A stretch of DNA of 64,000 bases from Phytohabitans sp036906915 (lineage in GTDB: Bacteria > Actinomycetota > Actinomycetes > Mycobacteriales > Micromonosporaceae), in assembly GCF_036906915.1 (NCBI RefSeq), contig NZ_JBAKHX010000002.1, positions 1 through 64,000 on the forward strand. Reading direction: 5' to 3'. The position numbers were made by a program, and so were the translations under genes. Under the pieces are notes generated by a model. That model had not been told where the DNA came from, did no database searches, and saw nothing but the letters and a program-made list of their open reading frames with translations. Positions 7,606-22,495 of the stretch are shown in pieces; within the stretch, counting starts at the first letter, position 1, and each line of letters begins with the position of its first letter.

Positions 7606-8148
7606 ATGGCGGACAAGCCGGTTCGGGCCGACAAGGCCACGGCCGTCGCCGAGCTCACCGACCGCTTCCGCAACGCGGACGCGACCGTGCTGACCGAGTA
7701 CCGCGGCCTCACGGTCGCGCAGCTCACCAAGCTGCGGCGGACCCTGGGTCAGACCGCGACGTACTCGGTGGCGAAGAACACCCTGGCCAAGCGGGCTGCG
7801 GTAGAGGCGGGGATCAGCGGACTCGACGAGCTGTTCACCGGTCCTACCGCGCTCACCTTCGTCTCCGGCGATGTCGTGGAAGCGGCGAAGGGCCTGCGCG
7901 AATTCGCGAAGGCCAACCCGCATCTGGTCATCAAGGGCGGCGTTTTCGAGGGCAAGGCGATCTCGGCCGCCGAGGTCAACAAGCTCGCCGACCTCGAGTC
8001 CCGTGAGGTGCTGCTGGCCAAGCTGGCCGGCGCCATGAAGGCGAACCTGAGCAAGGCCGCGGCCCTGTTCCAGGCTCCGCTGACCAAGACCGCTCGTCTG
8101 GCGGCTGCCCTGCAGGAAAAGCGCGAACAGGAAGAAGCGGCCGCCTGA
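7606..8148 (+). CDS. rplJ: 50S ribosomal protein uL10
   Basis: A 180-residue protein forming the base of the ribosomal stalk and holding the L7/L12 dimers through its C-terminal helix. The sequence shows VLTEYRGLTVAQLTKLR near residues 25-41 and KNTLAKRA. The C-terminus is Ala/Glu-rich (EKREQEEAAA). The ATG at 7606 has a strong gagaggaggg site directly upstream; an in-frame GTG at 7570 inside the leader is not used by homologues. Expected to be controlled by the leader in front of it. Confidence 0.96.
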   Translation: MADKPVRADKATAVAELTDRFRNADATVLTEYRGLTVAQLTKLRRTLGQTATYSVAKNTLAKRAAVEAGISGLDELFTGPTALTFVSGDVVEAAKGLREFAKANPHLVIKGGVFEGKAISAAEVNKLADLESREVLLAKLAGAMKANLSKAAALFQAPLTKTARLAAALQEKREQEEAAA

Positions 8149-8192
8149 CGCGGCTCTTCGATCAAGACAACTAGGAAAGGACGCCAGACATC

Positions 8193-8576
8193 ATGGCGAA
8201 GCTCAGCACCGAAGAGCTGCTCGACGCGTTCAAGGGGATGACGCTGATCGAGCTCTCGGAGTTCGTGAAGCAGTTCGAGGACACCTTCGACGTCAAGGCC
8301 GCCGCGCCGGTGGCCGTGGCCGCCGCTGCGCCGGGTGCCGCTGCCGCGCCGGTCGAGGAGGAGAAGGACGAGTTCGACGTCATCCTCGAGGCCGACGGTG
8401 GCAAGAAGATCCAGGTCATCAAGGTCGTGCGCGAGCTGACCGGCCTGGGCCTGAAGGAGGCCAAGGACGTGGTCGAGGCCGCGCCGAAGGCCATCCTGGA
8501 GAAGGTCAACAAGGAGAACGCCGAAAAGGCGAAGGCCAAGCTCGAGGGCGAAGGCGCCAAGGTCACCCTCAAGTAA
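8193..8576 (+). CDS. rplL: 50S ribosomal protein bL12 (L7/L12)
   Basis: A 127-residue acidic stalk protein that recruits EF-Tu, EF-G and IF2. The N-terminal dimerisation domain (residues 1-33), an Ala/Pro-rich flexible hinge (about 34-55) and the C-terminal domain (EKDEFDVILEADGGKKI onwards, with GLGLKEAKDVVE) are all in order. An aggaaagg site precedes the ATG. It follows rplJ by 44 bases in the same transcript and is followed by a repeat element and a terminator. Confidence 0.97.
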   Translation: MAKLSTEELLDAFKGMTLIELSEFVKQFEDTFDVKAAAPVAVAAAAPGAAAAPVEEEKDEFDVILEADGGKKIQVIKVVRELTGLGLKEAKDVVEAAPKAILEKVNKENAEKAKAKLEGEGAKVTLK

Positions 8577-8578
8577 CC

Positions 8579-8641
8579 CGAAACCGGAACACAGGTCGGG
8601 CGCCGTCGTTGGTCGCCACGGCTCCTAGTAGTTCCGATGGG
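8579..8641 (+). repeat. structured intergenic repeat, copy 1 (after rplL)
   Basis: About 62 bases nearly identical to two other intergenic copies at 36879-36941 and 41612-41675. Shared blocks are gaaaccggaa, ggtcggg-gccgtcg and ccacggctcc. An inner stem gccgt/acggc is present in all three, and an outer stem here pairs cggaac with gttccg. It begins 3 bases after the rplL stop, immediately before the terminator. It resembles a structured RNA; function unknown. Confidence 0.8.
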
Positions 8642-8654
8642 TCAGAACAACGCG

Positions 8655-8687
8655 AAAGGCGCCGTCCGGACAGGACGGCGCCTTTTT
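8655..8687 (+). terminator. rho-independent terminator of rplJ-rplL
   Basis: aggcgccgtcc (8657-8667) pairs with ggacggcgcct (8673-8683) around a ggaca loop, preceded by an A-run and followed by ttttt. The best classical terminator in the window. It marks the end of the rplJL transcript, so rpoB needs its own promoter or readthrough. Confidence 0.92.
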
Positions 8688-9006
8688 CGTATGGCGACAC
8701 GCCGGGGACACGCCGGGCAAAATGCCTGATCAGCCGCAAGGATGGTGACGTGGCGCCGATCACGGCAGTCCGACCCGCGGCAGAACTCTTGACGCAGCGT
8801 TTGCTGGCAGGCACGCTGACATCAGCAAGTCTTTCCGCACTTGCAGCCACCGGTCGGACGGCAGCGCTTGAGATCGCAAGATCGCAACGCGGTCGGCGTC
8901 TGGCCGGCACACGCGGTTAGCGCCGCGTTCTGAGCGGCCCGGAGGCACCGCAGAGGTGTTGATGGGCGCGTTCCGCGACGCGCTGCCGTAAGGTGGGCTG
9001 GGTGGG
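8688..9006. other. gene-free region upstream of the rpoB promoter
   Basis: About 320 bases without a convincing gene. A 56-codon frame at 8750-8920 has an aagga site before its GTG, but only about 57 percent of its third codon positions are G or C, far below the neighbouring genes. TTGACG at 8789 looks like a -35 box but has no partner -10. Probably regulatory DNA for rpoB. Confidence 0.5.
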
Positions 9007-9035
9007 TGGACAGCGGTTAGCCGCTCGGCTACACT
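9007..9035 (+). promoter_or_regulatory. rpoB-rpoC promoter
   Basis: TGGACA (9007-9012) and TACACT (9030-9035) are separated by exactly 17 bases. This is an excellent match to the housekeeping sigma factor consensus of actinomycetes. The predicted start is near 9042, giving a leader of about 120 bases before rpoB. Confidence 0.8.
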
Positions 9036-9162
9036 GCTAGTTTGCGCTGCCTTCCGACTTCAGCCCTGCCCGGAATGTCCGAAACTGGCCTTCTGGATCG
9101 GGTCCAGTCGGGGTGCGCGCGCAACGGCCGTTTTGCAGCACCGGTCCTCGGAAGGACGCATC

Positions 9163-12594
<3,432 letters not shown>

Positions 12595-12599
12595 ACCGT

Positions 12600-12629
12600 G
12601 GTGCCGGGGCGGGCAACCGCTCCGGCACC
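12600..12629 (+). promoter_or_regulatory. 13-base-pair hairpin with GNRA loop between rpoB and rpoC
   Basis: ggtgccgg-g-gcgg (12600-12612) pairs with ccgc-t-ccggcacc (12617-12629), the g12608-t12621 pair being a wobble, around a gcaa tetraloop of the GNRA type. It starts 5 bases after the rpoB stop and ends 53 bases before rpoC. There is no T-run. It probably acts in the RNA as a stabiliser, processing site or tertiary contact rather than a terminator. Confidence 0.65.
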
Positions 12630-12682
12630 TCGACAAGGCCTAGAACCCACCCTGCAACACGAAATACGAGGGATAGGACCAA

Positions 12683-16570
<3,888 letters not shown>

Positions 16571-16584
16571 GTCTGTTGGTCGAA

Positions 16585-16618
16585 GAGGCGCCCCGCACTG
16601 GACAGTGCGGGGCGCCTC
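16585..16618 (+). terminator. rpoB-rpoC terminator
   Basis: gaggcgccccgcact (16585-16599) pairs perfectly over 15 bases with agtgcggggcgcctc (16604-16618) around a ggac loop. It begins 15 bases after the rpoC stop. The tail gccctttg has only a short T-run. Confidence 0.88.
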
Positions 16619-16638
16619 GCCCTTTGTAGGCTGGAGGC

Positions 16639-16983
16639 GTGGTTACGTCGCCGGCACTGCGCCATCCGATGGATCCGGAGCCGGTGCGCTCCACCAAAGC
16701 CGGCACCGTGTTCGCGCTCGGCCTGATCGCGTTGCTCACGGGCCCGATGGTCGGCGGTGTGGTGCCCGCCAGCATCGCGCTCGTCCTGTCCGCCCAGGCG
16801 CGCCGTGAGGCGTACGCGTCGGGGGGTTATCTGACCGGCAGCGTGTGGCTGCGCCGCGGTGAGCGGCTGGCCTGGATCGGCATCGCGTTGGCCGCGACCA
16901 CCGTGGTGGTCGCGCTGATCATCGGCGTGGTTGACTTCGCCGGCAGCCCGACCGGGCGCGACTTCAGCCCGACGGTCGACTAG
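16639..16983 (+). CDS. small two-span membrane protein, hypothetical
   Basis: A 114-residue protein with hydrophobic segments near residues 21-45 and 73-98 and a short polar loop between them containing SAQARREAYASGGYLTG. It is not recognised by name; similar short membrane proteins follow rpoC in Micromonosporaceae relatives. The GTG at 16639 begins 20 bases after the rpoC terminator. The gene ends 8 bases before the next membrane gene and the two look like a pair, possibly interacting in the membrane. No enzyme motif is visible. Confidence 0.7.
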   Translation: MVTSPALRHPMDPEPVRSTKAGTVFALGLIALLTGPMVGGVVPASIALVLSAQARREAYASGGYLTGSVWLRRGERLAWIGIALAATTVVVALIIGVVDFAGSPTGRDFSPTVD

Positions 16984-16991
16984 GGGGACTG

Positions 16992-17663
16992 ATGAGTACC
17001 GACGGAGCACCGCCGCCGGACGGGGCTCCAACCCCCACGGACCCGCCACCAGCGTCCTCACCCATGCCCGCGCCGCCGTCGTCGCCGGGGTCGTCGCCCG
17101 TGCCGGCTTGGTCGACGGACTCGCCCTGGTCGGTGGGGGCGGTCCCGTCCCCCGCGCCGCATGCTGCCCCGACCGCGGGCTGGTCCGGGCCTCAGGCGGT
17201 TGCTCCGGCGCCGGTGGGGGCGCCGCCCCGTGCCGTTCCGCCGCCTCCGCGCGAGGCATGGTCCAGGCCCCGCCGGGTCGAGGCCATGCCGGGCACCAGC
17301 TTCGCTCTGGTACATCTCGACGTGCCGCCGGTCACGTCCGGCCTGGCGGTCGGCGCGCTGGTGGCCGGCATCGCGTCCGTCCTGGTCTCGTTCATCGTGG
17401 GCTGCTTCGGCCTGCTCGGCGCTCAGGACGGCTGGGGCGTCTGGGTCGGGGGAGCGTTCGCTCTGGTGGCCGGCGTGACGGGCGGCGCGGGTGTCCTGCT
17501 CGGCTGGCTGGGGATGCGCCAGATCCGGCGAGCCGTCTCTCCGCCGGCCATCCGCTTCACCGGCCGTGGCATCGCTATCTCCGGAATCGCGTGCGGCGCC
17601 ACCGGCCTCGGCCTGACCGTCGTGGGCCTGGCGTTGGCCTCGCTGATCCAGGTGACCGCGTAG
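16992..17663 (+). CDS. proline-rich membrane protein, DUF4190-like
   Basis: A 223-residue protein. Residues 1-95 are a Pro/Ala/Ser-rich, probably unfolded cytoplasmic tail; residues about 113-220 hold three hydrophobic segments (near 115-140, 148-172 and 195-220) with a GMRQIRRA-type loop and GRGIAISGIACG, as in DUF4190-like actinobacterial membrane proteins. The function is unknown. ATG start after tagggggac. It lies downstream of a smaller membrane protein and is followed by the long leader of the rpsL operon. Confidence 0.7.
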   Translation: MSTDGAPPPDGAPTPTDPPPASSPMPAPPSSPGSSPVPAWSTDSPWSVGAVPSPAPHAAPTAGWSGPQAVAPAPVGAPPRAVPPPPREAWSRPRRVEAMPGTSFALVHLDVPPVTSGLAVGALVAGIASVLVSFIVGCFGLLGAQDGWGVWVGGAFALVAGVTGGAGVLLGWLGMRQIRRAVSPPAIRFTGRGIAISGIACGATGLGLTVVGLALASLIQVTA

Positions 17664-17760
17664 GCGGGCCCGGCCCGGCGGGTGCGAATGGGGGCGGGGT
17701 ACACTTATCAACTGGAGTCGTCCGCCGACGGGTGGGATGGGGAAGAGGGAGTCCTCCGTT

Positions 17761-17789
17761 TTGACCTGTGCGCTCACGGTGGGTACTCT
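17761..17789 (+). promoter_or_regulatory. rpsL operon promoter
   Basis: TTGACC (17761-17766) and TACTCT (17784-17789) are separated by exactly 17 bases. Very close to consensus for the main sigma factor. The start is predicted near 17796. Confidence 0.8.
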
Positions 17790-17907
17790 TTCCCCTCGTG
17801 CCCGGGCTTGCCCGGGCAATCCGTGCGTGCGCCCTTAGACAGGGTCGCCGCACGACAACGAGACAGCCCGGTTCACGCGTCAGCGTGCGCCGGAACCGTG
17901 TGCCGGA

Positions 17908-17937
17908 CGACACGCCCGACCGCGGGTGCCGGAGAAG
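17908..17937 (+). promoter_or_regulatory. leader motif shared with rpsJ (rpsL copy)
   Basis: cgacacgcccgaccgcggg is identical to positions 22464-22482 in the rpsJ leader; both continue as gga-n-aag after a 4-base variable part. Both copies can form cccg/cggg with an accg loop and both are followed by a short hairpin, 66-81 bases before the start codon. Probable regulatory RNA element; the function is inferred. Confidence 0.65.
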
Positions 17938-18006
17938 CCCGCGAGGGCGGGCCCCGGAGCAAAACAGAAGGCACACAAAAAGAAGCAAGGGAGCGGAGAG
18001 AACCCG

Positions 18007-18381
18007 GTGCCCACGATCCAGCAGCTGGTCCGCAAGGGCCGACAGGCGAAGACGAGCAAGACCAAGACGCCAGCGCTGAAGGGGAGCCCTCAGCGGCGCG
18101 GCGTGTGCACGCGCGTGTACACCACCACCCCGAAGAAGCCGAACTCCGCGCTGCGCAAGGTCGCTCGTGTGAAGCTCAGCAGCCAGATCGAGGTGACGGC
18201 GTACATTCCGGGCGTCGGCCACAACCTCCAGGAGCACTCGATCGTGCTCGTCCGCGGTGGCCGGGTGAAGGACCTCCCCGGCGTGCGGTACAAGATCGTT
18301 CGTGGTTCGCTGGACACACAGGGTGTCCGCAACCGCAAGCAGGCCCGCAGTCGCTACGGCGCGAAGAAGGAGAAGAGCTGA
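18007..18381 (+). CDS. rpsL: 30S ribosomal protein uS12
   Basis: A 124-residue protein of the decoding centre. Lys43 (in TPKKPNSA) and Lys88 (in GRVKDLPG), the residues changed in streptomycin-resistant mutants, are wild type, so ribosomes should be streptomycin sensitive unless other genes protect. Asp89 is the usual methylthiolation site. The GTG at 18007 has gggagcggagag upstream and gives the conserved MPTIQQLVRKGR start. First gene of the str operon (rpsL-rpsG-fusA-tuf). Confidence 0.98.
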   Translation: MPTIQQLVRKGRQAKTSKTKTPALKGSPQRRGVCTRVYTTTPKKPNSALRKVARVKLSSQIEVTAYIPGVGHNLQEHSIVLVRGGRVKDLPGVRYKIVRGSLDTQGVRNRKQARSRYGAKKEKS

Positions 18382-18382
18382 C

Positions 18383-18853
18383 ATGCCGCGTAAAGGCCCC
18401 GCTCCGCGCCGGCCGCTGGTTGCGGACCCGGTGTTCAACTCCCCGCTGGTCACGCAGCTGATCAACAAGATCCTGATGCGTGGCAAGCGCCAGCTCGCCG
18501 AGCGCATCGTCTACGGCGCGCTCGAGGGCTGCCGTGAGAAGACCGGCACCGACCCGGTCGTGACGCTGAAGCGTGCGATGGACAACGTCAAGCCCACCCT
18601 TGAGGTACGCAGCCGCCGTGTCGGTGGCGCGACCTACCAGGTGCCGGTCGAGGTGCGTCCCCCCCGGGCGACCACGCTGGGCCTGCGTTGGCTGGTGACG
18701 TACTCCAAGGCGCGTCGCGAGAAGACCATGGTCGAGCGCCTGCAGAACGAGCTGCTCGACGCGAGCAACGGCCTCGGTGCCGCCGTCAAGCGGCGCGAAG
18801 ACACCCACAAGATGGCGGAGTCCAACAAGGCCTTCGCTCACTACCGCTGGTAA
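18383..18853 (+). CDS. rpsG: 30S ribosomal protein uS7
   Basis: A 156-residue protein that nucleates folding of the 3' domain of 16S rRNA and lines the E site. It begins MPRKGPAPRRPL, contains LINKILMRGKRQLAERIVYGA (conserved) and ends in the typical MAESNKAFAHYRW. The ATG at 18383 is one base after the rpsL stop, with gaaggagaag inside the end of rpsL as ribosome binding site, so the two are translationally coupled. Confidence 0.98.
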   Translation: MPRKGPAPRRPLVADPVFNSPLVTQLINKILMRGKRQLAERIVYGALEGCREKTGTDPVVTLKRAMDNVKPTLEVRSRRVGGATYQVPVEVRPPRATTLGLRWLVTYSKARREKTMVERLQNELLDASNGLGAAVKRREDTHKMAESNKAFAHYRW

Positions 18854-18893
18854 TCGCAGCGGTCACCGACGAGACGACGAAGTAGGGATTATC

Positions 18894-20993
18894 GTGGCTG
18901 CCGCCGACAACGCGCTTGCCAAGGTTCGCAACATCGGCATCATGGCGCACATCGACGCCGGTAAGACGACCACGACCGAACGGATCCTGTTCTACACCGG
19001 CATCACGTACAAGATCGGTGAAGTCCACGAGGGCGCGGCCGTCATGGACTGGATGGAGCAGGAGCAGGAGCGGGGCATCACCATCACTTCCGCCGCCACC
19101 AAGTGCGAGTGGAAGGACCACACCATCCAGATCATCGACACGCCGGGGCACGTCGACTTCACCGTTGAGGTCGAGCGTTCGCTGCGTGTCCTGGACGGCG
19201 CGGTGGCGGTGTACGACGGTGTCGCCGGCGTGGAGCCGCAGACCGAAAACGTCTGGCGCCAGGCCGACAAGTACCACGTCCCGCGGATGTGTTTCGTCAA
19301 CAAGCTCGACCGCACGGGCGCGGACTTCTTCCGTTGCGTGCAGATGATGATCGACCGGCTCAACGCCACGCCGCTGGTGCTCCAGATCCCGATCGGGCTC
19401 GAGGGCGACCACATCGGCGTCGTCGACCTGATCGGCATGCGCGCGCTCACCTGGCGTGGTGAGACGATGAAGGGCGAGGACTACGCGATCGAAGAGGTCC
19501 CGGCAGACCTCGCCGACCAGGCCGCCGAGTGGCGCGAGAAGCTGATCGAGACGCTCGCGGACGTCGACGACACCGTGATGGAGAAGTACCTCGACGGTGT
19601 GGATCTCTCTGCCGAGGACATCAAGGCGGGCATCCGGCGGGCGACCATCGCCAGCAAGGCCAACCCGGTCCTGTGTGGCTCCGCGTTCAAGAACAAGGGC
19701 GTGCAGCCCATGCTCGACGCGGTGGTCGACTTCCTGCCTTCGCCGCTCGACATCCCGGCGATCGAGGGCACCGCGACGGACGGCGAGACACCGCTGCAGC
19801 GGAAGCCGTCGGTGAGCGAGCCGTTCGCCGCGCTGGCCTTCAAGATCCAGACGGACAAGCACCTCGGCAAGCTGACCTACGTCCGGGTGTACTCCGGCAC
19901 GCTGGAGTCCGGTTCCCAGGTGATCAACTCCACCAAGGACCGCAAGGAGCGCATCGGCAAGATCTACCAGATGCACGCCAACAAGCGCGAGGAGCGCTCG
20001 ACGGCGCAGGCTGGTGACATCATCGCCGTGCAGGGTCTGAAGCAGACCACCACCGGTGACACGCTGTGCGACCCGGCCAACGCGGTGATCCTGGAGTCGA
20101 TGACCTTCCCCGAGCCGGTCATCCAGGTGGCGATCGAGCCGAAGACCAAGGCCGACCAGGAGAAGCTGGGCACCGCGATTCAGCGTCTCGCCGAGGAAGA
20201 CCCGACGTTCCGCGTCGCCAATGACGAAGAGACCGGCCAGACCGTGATCTCCGGCATGGGCGAGCTGCACCTCGACATCCTCGTCGACCGCATGCGTCGC
20301 GAGTTCAACGTCGAGGCCAACATCGGCAAGCCGCAGGTCGCGTACCGCGAGACCATCCGCCGCAAGGTGGAGAAGGTCGAGTACACGCACAAGAAGCAGA
20401 CCGGCGGTTCCGGCCAGTACGCGAGCGTCATCATCAGCCTCGAGCCGCTGCCGCTCGACAACGACGCCCCCACGTACGAGTTCCAGAACTCGGTCACCGG
20501 TGGTCGCATCCCCAAGGAGTTCATCCCGTCGGTGGACGCCGGTGCCCAGGACGCCATGCAGTACGGCATCCTCGCCGGTTACCCGCTGGTCGGCGTGAAG
20601 CTGACCTTGGTGGACGGCAAGTACCACGAGGTTGACTCGTCCGAGATGGCGTTCAAGATCGCCGGTTCGATGGTGCTCAAGGAAGCGGCCCGCAGGGCCG
20701 ACCCGGCACTTCTCGAGCCGATGATGGCCGTTGAGGTCACCACTCCTGAGGAGAACATGGGTGACGTCATCGGCGACCTCAACTCCCGCCGGGGCATTAT
20801 CCAGGCGATGGAGGAGCGCGGGGGTGCCCGCGTCGTCCGCGCCCTGGTCCCCCTGTCGGAGATGTTCGGCTACGTCGGCGACCTGCGGTCGAAGACCCAG
20901 GGCCGGGCGAGCTACAGCATGCAGTTCGACTCCTACGCCGAGGTTCCTCAGAACGTCGCGAAGGAAATCATCGCGAAGGCAACAGGCGAGTAG
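18894..20993 (+). CDS. fusA: elongation factor G
   Basis: A 699-residue translational GTPase that drives translocation and, with RRF, ribosome recycling. The G1 loop AHIDAGKTTTTER (about residues 19-31), RGITITSAAT (switch 2 region precedes DTPGHVDFT), and NKLDRTG are all canonical. The GTG at 18894 is preceded by gtaggg and gives MAAADNALAKVRNIGIMAH. In-frame codons upstream lie inside rpsG. The domain IV and V sequences are complete. Expressed in the str operon. Confidence 0.98.
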   Translation: MAAADNALAKVRNIGIMAHIDAGKTTTTERILFYTGITYKIGEVHEGAAVMDWMEQEQERGITITSAATKCEWKDHTIQIIDTPGHVDFTVEVERSLRVLDGAVAVYDGVAGVEPQTENVWRQADKYHVPRMCFVNKLDRTGADFFRCVQMMIDRLNATPLVLQIPIGLEGDHIGVVDLIGMRALTWRGETMKGEDYAIEEVPADLADQAAEWREKLIETLADVDDTVMEKYLDGVDLSAEDIKAGIRRATIASKANPVLCGSAFKNKGVQPMLDAVVDFLPSPLDIPAIEGTATDGETPLQRKPSVSEPFAALAFKIQTDKHLGKLTYVRVYSGTLESGSQVINSTKDRKERIGKIYQMHANKREERSTAQAGDIIAVQGLKQTTTGDTLCDPANAVILESMTFPEPVIQVAIEPKTKADQEKLGTAIQRLAEEDPTFRVANDEETGQTVISGMGELHLDILVDRMRREFNVEANIGKPQVAYRETIRRKVEKVEYTHKKQTGGSGQYASVIISLEPLPLDNDAPTYEFQNSVTGGRIPKEFIPSVDAGAQDAMQYGILAGYPLVGVKLTLVDGKYHEVDSSEMAFKIAGSMVLKEAARRADPALLEPMMAVEVTTPEENMGDVIGDLNSRRGIIQAMEERGGARVVRALVPLSEMFGYVGDLRSKTQGRASYSMQFDSYAEVPQNVAKEIIAKATGE

Positions 20994-21073
20994 GAACTGC
21001 GCTAGACCGGGCCTGATGGCCGCAAAGTTGCAAGACCAAGCGTACGAACCAAGAAGTCCACAGGAGGACACCA

Positions 21074-22267
21074 GTGGCGAAGGCGAAGTTCGAGCGGACT
21101 AAGCCGCACGTCAACATCGGCACCATTGGTCACATCGACCACGGTAAGACGACGCTGACCGCGGCCATCACCAAGGTCCTGCACGACAAGATGCCCGACC
21201 TGAACCCCTACACGCCGTTCGACGAGATCGACAAGGCGCCGGAGGAGAAGGCTCGCGGCATCACGATCTCGATCGCTCACGTCGAGTACCAGACCGAGGC
21301 GCGCCACTACGCGCACGTCGACTGTCCTGGGCACGCCGACTACATCAAGAACATGATCACCGGTGCCGCGCAGATGGACGGCGCGATCCTGGTGGTCGCG
21401 GCGACCGACGGCCCGATGCCGCAGACCAAGGAGCACGTGCTCCTGGCCCGCCAGGTCGGCGTTCCTTACATCGTCGTGGCGCTCAACAAGAGCGACATGG
21501 TCGAGGACGAGGAGCTGCTCGAGCTGGTCGAGCTGGAGGTCCGCGAGCTGCTGAGCACGTACGAGTTCCCGGGCGACGACGTCCCGGTCGTGCGCGTTTC
21601 GGCGCTGAGGGCCCTCGAGGGTGACGCCGAGTGGACCGAGAAGCTCATGGAGCTGATGAGCGCGGTCGACACGGCGATCCCGCAGCCCGAGCGTGAGACC
21701 GAGAAGCCGTTCCTCATGCCGATCGAGGACGTCTTCACGATCACCGGTCGTGGCACTGTGGTGACCGGTCGCGCCGAGCGCGGCATCCTCAAGCCGAACG
21801 AGGAGGTCGAGATCGTCGGTATTCGCGAGAAGTCGATCAAGACCACCTGCACCGGTATCGAGATGTTCCGCAAGCTGCTCGACGAGGCTCGCGCTGGCGA
21901 GAACGTCGGTCTGCTCCTGCGTGGCGTCAAGCGCGAGGACGTCGAGCGCGGCATGGTGGTCGTCAAGCCGGGCACCACGACCCCGCACACGGAGTTCGAG
22001 GCGACGGTCTACATCCTCTCCAAGGAGGAGGGTGGCCGGCACACCCCGTTCTTCCAGAACTACCGGCCGCAGTTCTACTTCCGCACCACCGACGTCACCG
22101 GTGTCGTCACGCTGCCCGAGGGCACCGAGATGGTCATGCCTGGCGACAACACCTCGATGACCGTGAAGCTGATCCAGCCCATCGCTATGGACCTGGGTCT
22201 GAAGTTCGCGATCCGCGAGGGTGGCCGCACCGTCGGCGCCGGTCAGGTAACCAAGATCATCAAGTGA
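21074..22267 (+). CDS. tuf: elongation factor Tu
   Basis: A 397-residue GTPase that delivers aminoacyl-tRNA to the ribosome. GHIDHGKTTLTAA (G1, with Ile where many have Val), DCPGHADYIKN and NKSDMVED are intact. Domain 2 reads GRGTVVTGRAERG, where Ala replaces the more usual Val or Ile; the effect is unknown. GTG start with cacaggagg upstream. Last gene of the str operon; the candidate S10 promoter begins only about 15 bases after its stop codon. Confidence 0.98.
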   Translation: MAKAKFERTKPHVNIGTIGHIDHGKTTLTAAITKVLHDKMPDLNPYTPFDEIDKAPEEKARGITISIAHVEYQTEARHYAHVDCPGHADYIKNMITGAAQMDGAILVVAATDGPMPQTKEHVLLARQVGVPYIVVALNKSDMVEDEELLELVELEVRELLSTYEFPGDDVPVVRVSALRALEGDAEWTEKLMELMSAVDTAIPQPERETEKPFLMPIEDVFTITGRGTVVTGRAERGILKPNEEVEIVGIREKSIKTTCTGIEMFRKLLDEARAGENVGLLLRGVKREDVERGMVVVKPGTTTPHTEFEATVYILSKEEGGRHTPFFQNYRPQFYFRTTDVTGVVTLPEGTEMVMPGDNTSMTVKLIQPIAMDLGLKFAIREGGRTVGAGQVTKIIK

Positions 22268-22281
22268 GCTGGGTAACCCGA

Positions 22282-22312
22282 TTGGACCTGCTGTACGCGA
22301 GTACGGCATACT
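22282..22312 (+). promoter_or_regulatory. candidate S10 operon promoter
   Basis: TTGGAC (22282-22287) and CATACT (22307-22312) with a 19-base spacer, slightly longer than ideal. If used, transcription starts near 22319 and the leader before rpsJ is about 230 bases. Confidence 0.5.
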
Positions 22313-22334
22313 AGTCAGGTTGCGCTTTGCGCGG

Positions 22335-22365
22335 GGTGGTCGGCTGCCCGTAGCAGCCGACCACC
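22335..22365 (+). terminator. 13-base perfect hairpin between tuf and rpsJ
   Basis: ggtggtcggctgc (22335-22347) pairs with gcagccgaccacc (22353-22365) around ccgta. It may end the tuf transcript. It lies downstream of the candidate S10 promoter, so it could also act as an attenuator or 5'-end stem of the S10 mRNA. Confidence 0.65.
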
Positions 22366-22463
22366 TTCGCGGGTGGCCGGGGGTGTGTTGATACGCCCGG
22401 TACCTCGAACCCCGCACCAACCAGATCGCCCCGTTCGCAGGGGCGGAGCCTGGCCAAGGGGCG

Positions 22464-22495
22464 CGACACGCCCGACCGCGGGGGTCGGACAAGGG
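22464..22495 (+). promoter_or_regulatory. leader motif shared with rpsL (rpsJ copy)
   Basis: The same 19 bases (cgacacgcccgaccgcggg) as in the rpsL leader, here followed by ggtcggacaag, so a 6-base stem ccgacc/ggtcgg is possible. A short stem ggggtt/aacccc follows at about 22493-22508. The element ends about 50-65 bases before the rpsJ start codon. Confidence 0.65.

Larger units (their letters stand above)
17664..18006 (+). promoter_or_regulatory. rpsL operon upstream and leader region
   Basis: This 343-base gap has no gene. It holds a TTGACC/TACTCT promoter (17761-17789), a perfect 9-base inverted repeat tgcccgggc/gcccgggca at the start of the predicted transcript (17799-17818), and a 19-base block (17908-17926) identical to one in the rpsJ leader. 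A gcccg/cgggc stem follows that block at about 17937-17952. The leader from the predicted start to the rpsL codon is about 210 bases, long enough for regulation of the str operon at the RNA level. Confidence 0.7.

Noticed and set aside
8750..8920. 56-codon frame with GTG and an aagga site between rplL and rpoB
   Set aside because: Third-position GC about 57 percent, far below neighbours, and no family resemblance; kept only as a possible curiosity.
18786..21071. Open frame of 761 codons opposite fusA
   Set aside because: Shadow of a highly biased elongation factor gene.
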